Part shown: in pieces, positions 53,042-60,773 of the stretch
Layout: every line of letters starts with the position of its first letter
Position numbering within the stretch: the first letter of the stretch is position 1
NCBI GenBank assembly: GCA_002707155.1
Contig: PAME01000001.1
Location: 31,601 to 95,600 of the forward strand
DNA from: Crocinitomicaceae bacterium
GTDB taxonomy: Bacteria > Bacteroidota > Bacteroidia > Flavobacteriales_G > Salibacteraceae
DNA: 64,000 bases
Direction of reading: 5' to 3'
Program-made: the position numbers and the translations under genes
Notes under the pieces: generated by a model
The model's input: the letters and a program-made list of their open reading frames with translations, nothing else
What the model was told of the DNA's origin: nothing
Database searches by the model: none

Positions 53042-54064
53042 TTACTTGATTAAGAAATTAAAATTATCTGCATTTTTAAGTGCTATGCCAGTTCCTCTTG
53101 CCACCGCTCTTAATGGATCTTCAGCTACATGCACGGGCAGCTTAGTTTTCATACTAATACGTTTATCCAATCCTCTTAACATAGAGCCACCACCAGCTAA
53201 GTAAATCCCAGTTTTGTAAATATCTGCAGAAAGTTCAGGAGGTGTCATTTCTAATGCAGATAAAATAGCCTCTTCAATCTTTGATATTGATTTATCCAAA
53301 GCGTGAGATATTTCAACATATGAAACGTGAATTTCTTTTGGAATGCCCGTCATTAAATCTCGACCATGCACTGCGTAATCCTCAGGTGGATCATCTAGCT
53401 CTGGTAAAGCAGCCCCCACTTCAATTTTAATTCTTTCAGCGGTTCTTTCTCCAATTAAAATATTGTGTTGTCTTCTCAAATAGTCTTCTATGTCAGAGGT
53501 AAATTCATCACCAGCTACACGAATAGACTTATCGCAAACGATTCCTCCAAGAGCGATAACTGCAATCTCTGAAGTCCCTCCACCTATATCGATAATCATA
53601 TTACCCATTGGCTCCTCAACGTCAATCCCAATACCAATTGCTGCGGCCATCGGTTCGTATATCAAATACACCTCTTTAGCACCTGCATGCTCTGCCGAAT
53701 CTTTTACTGCTCGTTTTTCTACCTCAGTAATTCCAGAGGGAATACAGATTACCATTTTTAATGACGGCTGAAAAATTCTCCGACCAGAATTGATCATCTT
53801 GATCATTCCCTTTATCATGTGCTCAGCAGCATGAAAATCGGCAATTACTCCATCCTTTAATGGACGAATAGTTTTAATATTTTCATGGGTCTTACCATGC
53901 ATTTGCATCGCTTGCTTGCCCACTGCAATAAACTTTGAAGACATTCGGTCTTGCGCCACAATTGATGGTTCATCAACAACAACCTTGTCGTTGTGAATTA
54001 TCAATGTATTGGCCGTTCCCAAATCAATTGCAATTTCTTGGGTAAAAAAATCAAATAAGCCCAT
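53042..54064 (-). CDS. mreB: Rod shape-determining protein MreB
   Basis: A 340-residue bacterial actin. Phosphate 1 motif EIAIDLGTANTLI near the N-terminus, phosphate 2 MIIDIGGGTSEIAVIAL and the adenosine motif GIYLAGGGSMLRGLDKR are intact. It forms filaments under the inner membrane that guide cell-wall synthesis. It is preceded by a good Shine-Dalgarno sequence, unusual for this phylum and here perhaps needed for high expression. Sits 20 bp after purH. Confidence 0.97.
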   Translation of the reverse strand: MGLFDFFTQEIAIDLGTANTLIIHNDKVVVDEPSIVAQDRMSSKFIAVGKQAMQMHGKTHENIKTIRPLKDGVIADFHAAEHMIKGMIKMINSGRRIFQPSLKMVICIPSGITEVEKRAVKDSAEHAGAKEVYLIYEPMAAAIGIGIDVEEPMGNMIIDIGGGTSEIAVIALGGIVCDKSIRVAGDEFTSDIEDYLRRQHNILIGERTAERIKIEVGAALPELDDPPEDYAVHGRDLMTGIPKEIHVSYVEISHALDKSISKIEEAILSALEMTPPELSADIYKTGIYLAGGGSMLRGLDKRISMKTKLPVHVAEDPLRAVARGTGIALKNADNFNFLIK

Positions 54065-54073
54065 TTATAATTT

Positions 54074-54079
54074 CCTCCT
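54074..54079 (-). promoter_or_regulatory. Shine-Dalgarno sequence of mreB
   Basis: AGGAGG on the minus strand, 9 bp before the mreB ATG (AAGGAGGAAATTATAAATG). Other genes in the window mostly have A-rich starts without one. Confidence 0.65.
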
Positions 54080-54084
54080 TGTTC

Positions 54085-55614
54085 CTAATGTTTAAAATGT
54101 CTTGTTCCTGTAATAACCATGGCCAAATCATGGCTATTGCAATAATCTATACTAAGCTGATCTTTTATCGAACCGCCTGGCTGAACCACCGCTTTTATCC
54201 CAGCATTATCAGCAATTTCCACACAATCTGGAAATGGGAAAAATGCATCCGAAGCCATAACGGAGCCCTCTAAATCAAAATTGAAGGCCTTCGCTTTGTT
54301 AATTGCCTGATTCAACGCATCAACCCTACTTGTCTGTCCTGTACCGCTAGCTAATAATTGGCCGTTTTTAGCCAAAACAATGGTGTTTGATTTAGTATGC
54401 TTCACCAGTTTATTGGCAAAAATTAAATCTTCGGTTTGTTCCTTTGTTGGTTCTTCTTGAGTAACGGACTCAAAGTTCGATTCAGTTTCTGAACGCTTAT
54501 CACGCTCTTGAACCAACACCCCATTTACGCTAGAACGATACAATCGATTGGGTAAATTTACTTCTTTCTTCACCAGAATAATTCGATTCTTTTTCTGCTT
54601 CAAAACCGTCTCTGCTTCTGCTGAGTACGACGGCGCTATTATTACTTCGAAAAATAAATTGTGAACTTCATTTGCCGTTGCAACATCAATTTCTGTATTG
54701 GAAATTAAAACTCCTCCAAATGCAGATACTGGATCACCTGCTAAGGCATCTTTCCAAGCTTCTAAAATGGTATTTCTAGTTGCTAATCCACAGGCATTGT
54801 TGTGCTTAAGCACAGCAAAAGTTGGTGCACTTTTTTTAAAATCTTCCATTAAACAAACAGCAGCGTCAACGTCTAATAAATTATTGTAGGAAAGTTCTTT
54901 TCCGTTCAACTTATCAAACATCTGATCTAGATTACCAAAGAAGCTCGCTTCCTGGTGCGGATTCTCGCCGTACCTCAATAGCTGTGAATCGTTAATCGAA
55001 AGACGAATAAAATCTTGGTTGAAATCACGATTAAAATAATCTGAAATTGCACTATCGTAATGTGATGAAACCTTAAATGCTTCTAAGGCCAATTCTTTTC
55101 GTTGAATTAATGATGTGCTGCCATTTCCAGAGGAAAGCATTTCCAAAACAGACGAATACTGTTGAACAGAAGGCACAATCATAACATCTCTGAAGTTTTT
55201 TGCCGCTGCTCTTATCAATGAAATTCCACCAATATCAATTTTCTCAATTATCGTTTGCTCTTCATCAGTACTCGCAACTGTTTCCTCAAATGGATATAAA
55301 TCAACAATTACTAAATCCAATTCAGGAATTTCAAATTCTTTAAGTTGCTTCTGATCCTCTGCTAATGCTCGCCTAGATAAAATACCACCAAAAACCTTTG
55401 GGTGTAAAGTTTTAACTCTACCACCAAGAATAGAAGGGTAAGAAGTTAAGTCCTCTACTCTATTTACAGAAATACCCAGTTCTTCAATAAAAGCCTGAGT
55501 TCCTCCTGTTGAATATATATTTACCCCAAGTTCATTCAGTTTTTGGACAATTGGCCCTAAACCATCTTTATTAAAAACTGAAATTAATGCGTTTTTTATC
55601 TTCCTTTCTTCCAC
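54085..55614 (-). CDS. purH: Bifunctional AICAR formyltransferase/IMP cyclohydrolase
   Basis: A 509-residue enzyme for the last two steps of purine synthesis. The N-terminal IMP cyclohydrolase (residues 5-150) shows ALISVFNKDGLGPIV, STGGTQAFIEELG, RVKTLHPKVFGGIL and IDIGGISLIRAAAKNF. The C-terminal transformylase has the catalytic Lys-His pair in AVLKHNNACGLA and the PFPDCVEIADNAGIKAVVQP motif. Length is the family norm. It is directly upstream of mreB, the usual arrangement in Bacteroidota. Confidence 0.97.
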   Translation of the reverse strand: MEERKIKNALISVFNKDGLGPIVQKLNELGVNIYSTGGTQAFIEELGISVNRVEDLTSYPSILGGRVKTLHPKVFGGILSRRALAEDQKQLKEFEIPELDLVIVDLYPFEETVASTDEEQTIIEKIDIGGISLIRAAAKNFRDVMIVPSVQQYSSVLEMLSSGNGSTSLIQRKELALEAFKVSSHYDSAISDYFNRDFNQDFIRLSINDSQLLRYGENPHQEASFFGNLDQMFDKLNGKELSYNNLLDVDAAVCLMEDFKKSAPTFAVLKHNNACGLATRNTILEAWKDALAGDPVSAFGGVLISNTEIDVATANEVHNLFFEVIIAPSYSAEAETVLKQKKNRIILVKKEVNLPNRLYRSSVNGVLVQERDKRSETESNFESVTQEEPTKEQTEDLIFANKLVKHTKSNTIVLAKNGQLLASGTGQTSRVDALNQAINKAKAFNFDLEGSVMASDAFFPFPDCVEIADNAGIKAVVQPGGSIKDQLSIDYCNSHDLAMVITGTRHFKH

Positions 55615-55892
55615 TTTAAATTTTCTTGGATTGAAATCACCTATGAAAAACTAAACAGAGTTACTTTTAATGCTTGATTATCAATAATTTAAGCTATCCA
55701 CGATCACAAACGACTCCTCTATGCAATTTTAGCAATAAACAGCGGGGTAATTACCTCCATAACTTGCACAAAATCAACAATGTTGATAAAAAGTTTCAAT
55801 TGTTTAAAACCATTTATGATACTGTTGAGTAAAATCGTCCAAATTAGAGTTAAGAATGAATATTTTCGTTGCCTGATTGAAACGATGACAAT

Positions 55893-56741
55893 ATGAAAAT
55901 GATGAACTTAAAATCTGCAGGTCTTGCAGTAGTAATGTTGTGTTTTTTAGGCACAAATGCTCAAATTAAAACTCCTCAACCTAGTCCTTATGCGGAATTA
56001 GAACAGGCAATAGGGCTAACTGAAGTGGAAGTTTCTTACAGTAGACCTGGGGTAAAAGGAAGGACGATTTTTGGAGACCTAGTGCCTTATGGTAAACTTT
56101 GGAGAACTGGGGCCAATAGAGCGACAACGATTGAAACCAAAGGGGACATTATGCTTGCTGGAAAAAGTCTGAAAAAAGGAAAGTACTCCGTTTTTACTAT
56201 GCCTGGAGAATCAGAATGGACGGTAATTATAAATTCCGATGCAACGGCCTCGGCTAGCAAATACACTGAAGATAAAGACGTAATGCGTTTTACTGTAAAG
56301 CCTTCAAAAACTGCAGCCAAAGTTGAAACATTTACAATGATGTTTTCAAACCTAACTGATAATTCAGCAGATTGGCAAATTATGTGGGAAAACACTATGG
56401 TATCCATTCCTGTTAAAACAAATGTAGACGAAGAAGTAATGGCTCAAATTGAATCTGTAATGAATGGTCCAAGTTCTAGAGACATGTATCTTGCTGCTAG
56501 ATATTATTATGACAATGACAAAGACATAAAAAAAGCAGTGACATGGATAAACAAGTCGGTAGCTCTAGACGGAGAAGACCAAAAGTTTTGGGTAACATAC
56601 TGGCAAGCTATGATTTTAGCTAAATCTGGAGATAAAAAAGGTGCTATTGCTGCTGCTGAAAAATCTAAAGCTTTAGCTCAAAAAGCTGAATATGAAGAGT
56701 ATGTTACGAAAAATAATACTTTACTGAAATCTTTGAAGTAG
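55893..56741 (+). CDS. DUF2911 secreted protein with TPR-like tail
   Basis: A 282-residue protein with a signal peptide cut near GTNAQ (24). Residues 30-180 form the DUF2911 domain: SPYAELEQAIGLTEVEVSYS, RPGVKGRTIFGDLVPYG, LWRTGANRATTIET and KGKYSVFTMPGESEW. The last 80 residues form a helical repeat (DMYLAARYYYDNDKDIKKAV). The family is common in Bacteroidota; its function is unknown. It starts at ATG 55893 and is followed with no gap by the split hydrolase gene. The 278 bp upstream hold no recognised promoter or gene. Confidence 0.9.
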   Translation: MKMMNLKSAGLAVVMLCFLGTNAQIKTPQPSPYAELEQAIGLTEVEVSYSRPGVKGRTIFGDLVPYGKLWRTGANRATTIETKGDIMLAGKSLKKGKYSVFTMPGESEWTVIINSDATASASKYTEDKDVMRFTVKPSKTAAKVETFTMMFSNLTDNSADWQIMWENTMVSIPVKTNVDEEVMAQIESVMNGPSSRDMYLAARYYYDNDKDIKKAVTWINKSVALDGEDQKFWVTYWQAMILAKSGDKKGAIAAAEKSKALAQKAEYEEYVTKNNTLLKSLK

Positions 56742-57437
56742 TTGACTTTTTTCTCAAATAAACTAATTGTAAAACTAACAGCAATATTATTTGCTGTTAG
56801 TTTTTTTTCTTGCTCGCTAGATAATTCGACCGAAAAAATAGCATTGAGCTTTGACAACCAACCCATTCATTACAATGTTTATGGTAATGGCCCGCTTACC
56901 CTGTTATTTGTTCATGGTTGGGCAACTAATCAAACCTATTGGGACAACCAGGTAAAGTTTTTCGAAGGAAAGTATAAAGTGGTAACCTTGGATCTAGCTG
57001 GACATGGAAAATCAGGGAAATCTAGAAAAAACTGGACTCCAGAAAACTACGCTAGAGATGTTATAGCAGTAACAGATGAAATTGAATCTGAGAACTTAGT
57101 ATTAATTGGTCACGATATGGGTGATGAAATTATTCTTAGAGCGAGCAGAACAAACCCAAAAGACGTTGTAGGAATTATTGGAGTTGATAATTTTAAAAAT
57201 ATTGATGTCTTAGATACCGATTCATTGCAAGAAGTGGAGGATCGGTTTTTTAATATCATGAAGAAACAATACAAACTAGGAGCAGAGTTTTACGTCGCCG
57301 AGTATTTATTCTCACCATATTCCAACGCATCTACAATAAAAAAGGTTATTGATGATGTAACTAAAGTCGATCCGAAAATGGCGACAGAAACCTTGCAAGC
57401 TCTCTTTGATGATTATAAAAATGAAAAACAATTCTGA
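56742..57437 (+). CDS. Alpha/beta hydrolase, N-terminal part
   Basis: A 231-residue open frame from TTG 56742, immediately after the DUF2911 stop. It has a hydrophobic signal with a possible lipid-attachment Cys24 (SFFSC) and the hydrolase core up to EKQF, where an in-frame TGA ends it. The usual GHSMGG elbow reads GHDMGD (Asp125). It lacks the catalytic His and the C-terminal strands, so alone it should not be active. Confidence 0.7.
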   Translation: MTFFSNKLIVKLTAILFAVSFFSCSLDNSTEKIALSFDNQPIHYNVYGNGPLTLLFVHGWATNQTYWDNQVKFFEGKYKVVTLDLAGHGKSGKSRKNWTPENYARDVIAVTDEIESENLVLIGHDMGDEIILRASRTNPKDVVGIIGVDNFKNIDVLDTDSLQEVEDRFFNIMKKQYKLGAEFYVAEYLFSPYSNASTIKKVIDDVTKVDPKMATETLQALFDDYKNEKQF

Positions 57438-57455
57438 AGAAACATAATAGCCCCT

Positions 57456-57647
57456 TTGTATTTGGTGAATAGTGACTATGCTTTTACCGATACTATGGCT
57501 CTAAAAAAACATTGCAGAAAAGGTTTTCATATTTCTTATATAAATGACATAGGCCATTACCCTATGCTTGAGGCTCCCACGGAATTAAATAATGCTCTTG
57601 ACAATTATTTGACCCAAATCGAAAAACAAGTAAAGTCCAAAGAGTAA
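57456..57647 (+). CDS. Alpha/beta hydrolase, C-terminal part
   Basis: A 63-codon frame with TTG at 57456. It encodes the last part of the hydrolase: the acid region VNSDYAFTD and the His motif IGHYPMLEAP. There is no clear start signal, so it is probably the 3' end of the split gene, not a separate gene. Confidence 0.5.
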   Translation: MYLVNSDYAFTDTMALKKHCRKGFHISYINDIGHYPMLEAPTELNNALDNYLTQIEKQVKSKE

Positions 57648-57659
57648 ATACTTGTAGCC

Positions 57660-57998
57660 GTGAGCGAAACAAACATCAATTGCCCAAGCTGTAAAGGAAT
57701 CTATGCATACCCAATGGATAGTCTAATGGTATGCCCAGAATGCGGCCACGAATGGAATCCTGAAGACATAGAGCTTGAAAGCAACCCACAAATTAAAGAT
57801 GCCAATGGTAACATTCTGGTAGATGGAGACTCGGTAATTGTTTTAAAGAACTTGCCTGTAAAAGGTGCTCCAGGGCCTGTAAAAGCTGGAACAAAGGTTA
57901 AGAATATTCGATTAACTAATGGAGACCACAATATTTCATGCAAGATAGATGGTTTCGGAGCAATGGGTCTGAAGTCAGAGTTTGTAAAGAAGGCTTAA
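57660..57998 (+). CDS. PhnA/YjdM-like zinc ribbon protein
   Basis: A 112-residue protein from GTG 57660. The N-terminal zinc ribbon uses CPSC and CPEC ([21 protein letters not shown]). The C-terminal part ([57 protein letters not shown]) matches the YjdM/PhnA domain. Despite the name, the family is not proven to degrade phosphonates. Starts 13 bp after the split hydrolase gene. Confidence 0.93.
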   Translation: MSETNINCPSCKGIYAYPMDSLMVCPECGHEWNPEDIELESNPQIKDANGNILVDGDSVIVLKNLPVKGAPGPVKAGTKVKNIRLTNGDHNISCKIDGFGAMGLKSEFVKKA

Positions 57999-58024
57999 AG
58001 CTGAAGCGAATGAAGCAGCGCGCT

Positions 58025-58045
58025 GATTTCGCAAATGGACATAAA
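58025..58045 (+). repeat. Short repeat ATTTCGCAAA-GGACATAAA, copy 3
   Basis: GATTTCGCAAATGGACATAA, almost identical to 11032-11052, but here not next to a tRNA. Confidence 0.55.
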
Positions 58046-58072
58046 TCTATTTTTACTGAACTTCATTAATCA

Positions 58073-58160
58073 ACGTTATTCCAGAATAATAGTTGACCTT
58101 ATCGATGAAGAAGATTATGAGAAACTTCTACGTGGAATCCATATAAAATTAACTAGGAAT
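58073..58160. repeat. Dispersed palindromic intergenic repeat, copy 2
   Basis: Aligns without gaps to 48339-48425. Ends pair as ATTCCAGAA against TTCT-acgt-GGAAT. Both copies begin ACGTYATTCCAGAA and end TTAACKAGGAAT. Confidence 0.75.
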
Positions 58161-58258
58161 CTTTGCAACCCTAAGTCATTCAAGGAAAAATTCTCAATGA
58201 TTAGTTTGATAATTTCAAATTCGGCAATTTAGTGATCGTTACATTAAAAATTAATATT

Positions 58259-59614
58259 TCAAATCCCGTACATCAACCTACCAATCATAAAGTAAATAAA
58301 TAGCCCCAAAATATCATTTACTGTGGTTATAAATGGGCCCGTGGCTAGTGCAGGATCAATTTTATACTTGTCTAAAGTAAGGGGAATAAGTGTTCCAAAT
58401 AATGCCGCAATTACTATTACTGCCAGCAATGCCAGACTAACTGTATAGGCTAAGTTTAGTGAATCTCCGAAAATTAAATTATAGACCAAAACAATGATTG
58501 CGCAAGCAATGGCATTTAACAAGGCCACCGAAAACTCTTTTAAAAGTCGAGGAAAAATTCCAGATAATCCCATGGTGTTATTTGCCAATCCTTGAACAAT
58601 TATTGCAGAAGATTGCACGCCAACATTACCTCCCATTGCCGCAACCAATGGAATAAAAAATGCCATTTCTGGATACAATTGAATATCAGATTCGTAAAGT
58701 CCAATAACTCGAGCGCCAAAGATTCCACCAATAAGACCCAAAATTAACCAAGGTAACCGCGCTCGGGTGAGTACCCAAACACTATCAGTAGATTCAACAT
58801 TATCAGAGATACCAGAAGCCATTTGGTAATCACGATCTGCTTCTTCCTTGATAACATCTACAACATCATCAATCGTAATCCGACCAATTAAACGGTGCAG
58901 GTTATCCACGACTGGAAGGGCCACCAAATCGTATTTCTCCATAATATTTGCTACTTCTTCAGTACTGTCTCCTGCTTTCACCCAGTGAATATCGGAAACA
59001 TAAACATCTTGTATTTTAGCATTTGTAGGCGCTACGAGCATTTTCTTTAAGGCCAACCTGCCTTTAAGCCGGTCTTTTTCGTCGGTTACATAAACCGTAT
59101 AAACATTCTCAATGTCCTCGGCTTGCTTCCTTAACTCCAAGATACTCTCGGTAACGGAAACGTGTTCATAAACACGCACCAACTCTTTACCCATAATTGC
59201 CCCAGCAGTACCCTCTTCATAATTCAGTAGATCCACAATTTGACTGGCTTGGTCAATATCGTCTATTTGAGCAATTACCTCTTCTTTTCGCTCCTCTGAG
59301 AGTTCTTGAATAAGGTCAGCCGCGTCATCTGTTTCGAGGTTTTCGACAAAGTTCTCAGCAATTTCAACTGAAGTATAGGCTTCCAAAAGATCCCTGCGGT
59401 CTTCTTCGTCTAAATGAGTAATGGTATCTGAAGCCCGAACGGGGTCCAAGTAATGAAGAACTGTTTTTGATTCTTCTGTACTAAGTTCATTGATAATTTC
59501 GGCGATATCAGCCGCGTGAACTTCATTAAATAGACCTATCAGGCGATTTTCATCACTTGCAGCAGCTGCTTCTCGAATCTCTGATAAGTATTGTTTGGTA
59601 AGCTCGAACTGCAT
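58259..59614 (-). CDS. mgtE: Magnesium transporter MgtE
   Basis: A 451-residue channel-like transporter. The N domain (residues 1-130) has helical repeats such as HAADIAEIINELS and DDAADLIQELSEE. Two CBS domains follow (about 135-255; LVRVYEHVSVTESI, VALPVVDNLHRLIGRITIDD). The C-terminal part has five membrane spans including AMGGNVGVQSSAIIVQGLA, which contributes to the pore, and ends FITTVNDILGLFIYFMIG. Mg binding to the cytosolic domains closes the pore in known members. Confidence 0.96.
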   Translation of the reverse strand: MQFELTKQYLSEIREAAAASDENRLIGLFNEVHAADIAEIINELSTEESKTVLHYLDPVRASDTITHLDEEDRRDLLEAYTSVEIAENFVENLETDDAADLIQELSEERKEEVIAQIDDIDQASQIVDLLNYEEGTAGAIMGKELVRVYEHVSVTESILELRKQAEDIENVYTVYVTDEKDRLKGRLALKKMLVAPTNAKIQDVYVSDIHWVKAGDSTEEVANIMEKYDLVALPVVDNLHRLIGRITIDDVVDVIKEEADRDYQMASGISDNVESTDSVWVLTRARLPWLILGLIGGIFGARVIGLYESDIQLYPEMAFFIPLVAAMGGNVGVQSSAIIVQGLANNTMGLSGIFPRLLKEFSVALLNAIACAIIVLVYNLIFGDSLNLAYTVSLALLAVIVIAALFGTLIPLTLDKYKIDPALATGPFITTVNDILGLFIYFMIGRLMYGI

Positions 59615-59657
59615 AAATCTTCTTTCAATTTTATCGTTATAAATGAATTGTCGTGAG

Positions 59658-59665
59658 CAAAGTTA
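59658..59665 (-). promoter_or_regulatory. -7 promoter element for mgtE
   Basis: TAACTTTG on the minus strand, exact TAnnTTTG match 44 bp before the ATG. No -33 TTG seen. It suggests mgtE is transcribed separately from rsmA. Confidence 0.35.
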
Positions 59666-59693
59666 CAGTTATTGATGGAGTAAAAAAGTCAGC

Positions 59694-60455
59694 TTATTCT
59701 TGGAACAAAACCTTCGTCATTTCCACAAACTGCTCCACCGTCAAGGTCTCTGCCCTCATACTTCCGTGTGGCAGTTCTCTTTTTTCTGCATTGAGTTGCT
59801 TTAGCGCATTATTCAAGGTCTTCCTTCTTTGGTTAAAAGCAGTTTTTACTGTCAAAACAAAGTGTTTGGTATCGCAGCCCAAATCAACAATTGAGTTTCT
59901 TTTCATTCTAACCACACCACTCACTACATTGGGAGGAGGGTAAAATGCGTTTCTATCTATGTCATTCAAATACTCAACATCATAGAATGCCTGTAGTAAA
60001 ACACTAAGAATACCATAGGTTTTTGAACCTGGATTTGCAGCAACTCGCAATCCAACTTCCTTCTGAAACGTTCCTACCAGTTCAGGAATTTGGTGTCGCT
60101 GATCAAAAACTCGAAAAAGAATTTGTGATGAAATGTTGTAAGGGAAATTACCAATGATAGAAATCGGCTCAGAACTGAGGCTACTGAGCTCTAATCGTAA
60201 AAAACTTTTTTGTACAATCTGGTAATCTGGCACGCCCAATTCATTCACCAAGTAATCGACAGACTCCCTATCGATTTCGCAAAGCCATAGGTTTTTTAAA
60301 TCCTTTTTAAGTAAATATTTAGAAAGCGCGCCTGTTCCTGGGCCAATTTCAATTACCTGAGTTGAAGGAGTAACCGAAAGAGCACTCACAATGTTTTGCA
60401 CTATGGGTTCATCAATCAGAAAATGTTGGCCTAGGTGTTTTTTGGGTTGTACCAT
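59694..60455 (-). CDS. rsmA: 16S rRNA (adenine1518/1519-N6) dimethyltransferase
   Basis: A 253-residue RsmA/KsgA methyltransferase that dimethylates two adenines near the 3' end of 16S rRNA during ribosome assembly. PKKHLGQHFLIDEPIVQNIV opens the protein; SAM motif I is VIEIGPGTGALSKYLL; the catalytic IGNFPYNISSQILF motif is intact. Its ATG overlaps the DUF4286 stop by one base (TAATG). Confidence 0.97.
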   Translation of the reverse strand: MVQPKKHLGQHFLIDEPIVQNIVSALSVTPSTQVIEIGPGTGALSKYLLKKDLKNLWLCEIDRESVDYLVNELGVPDYQIVQKSFLRLELSSLSSEPISIIGNFPYNISSQILFRVFDQRHQIPELVGTFQKEVGLRVAANPGSKTYGILSVLLQAFYDVEYLNDIDRNAFYPPPNVVSGVVRMKRNSIVDLGCDTKHFVLTVKTAFNQRRKTLNNALKQLNAEKRELPHGSMRAETLTVEQFVEMTKVLFQE

Positions 60456-60754
60456 TATACCTCTTCCAAAAGAGTTCTAAAGGCTACAAACTTCCCTTGG
60501 TACTTGTCAGTATGTACTTTTTGAAGCGCAGGAGCATGTTTGGTTTGGTATTCTTCGAGGTTTTCCCACGATGTTGTTTTGTATTGAATGCTATAGGTAA
60601 TTCCGTCTGCCTCGTCAACAAGGACTTTCATCATATTGTTATCTGCAAATAAGCCTGTTTTCATCACTTCAGGAATGTGCTCCTCTTTCATCCACGAAAA
60701 CCACTCATCATGAACATCAGTGTCAATTTTTACTGTTACGTTATATACAATCAT
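60455..60754 (-). CDS. DUF4286 family protein
   Basis: A 99-residue protein that starts MIVYNVTVKID and includes DEWFSWMKEEHIPEVMKTG and SIQYKTTSWENLEEYQ, the pattern of DUF4286, which resembles dimeric alpha+beta barrel proteins. Function unknown. It is between a TPR protein and rsmA, in the conserved Flavobacteria order, and coupled to rsmA. Confidence 0.92.
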   Translation of the reverse strand: MIVYNVTVKIDTDVHDEWFSWMKEEHIPEVMKTGLFADNNMMKVLVDEADGITYSIQYKTTSWENLEEYQTKHAPALQKVHTDKYQGKFVAFRTLLEEV

Positions 60755-60773
60755 GTATCTAAATTAATATGAA

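Larger units (their letters stand above)
56742..57647 (+). pseudogene. Alpha/beta hydrolase gene interrupted by an in-frame TGA
   Basis: Two open frames (56742-57437 and 57456-57647) are in the same frame and separated only by TGA (57435-57437) and six sense codons (RNIIAP). Joined they give a 301-residue hydrolase: oxyanion region FVHGWATNQTYW, DLAGHGKS, a nucleophile elbow altered to GHDMGD, and, beyond the stop, YLVNSDYAFTD and the catalytic-His region IGHYPMLEAP. TGA could come from TTA by one base change. The catalytic Ser is replaced by Asp125, so the gene is either decayed or uses Asp like epoxide hydrolases. It follows DUF2911 directly. Confidence 0.8.
57999..58258. other. Intergenic region with two repeat types
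   Basis: Holds the short repeat at 58025-58045 and the long palindromic repeat at 58073-58160. An open frame at 58035-58232 starts inside the repeats and is not supported as a gene. Confidence 0.55.

Noticed and set aside
58035-58232. A 65-codon open frame starting in the intergenic repeats
   Set aside because: It spans the palindromic repeat; the matching repeat copy at 48339 has stop codons in that frame, so the coding potential is accidental.
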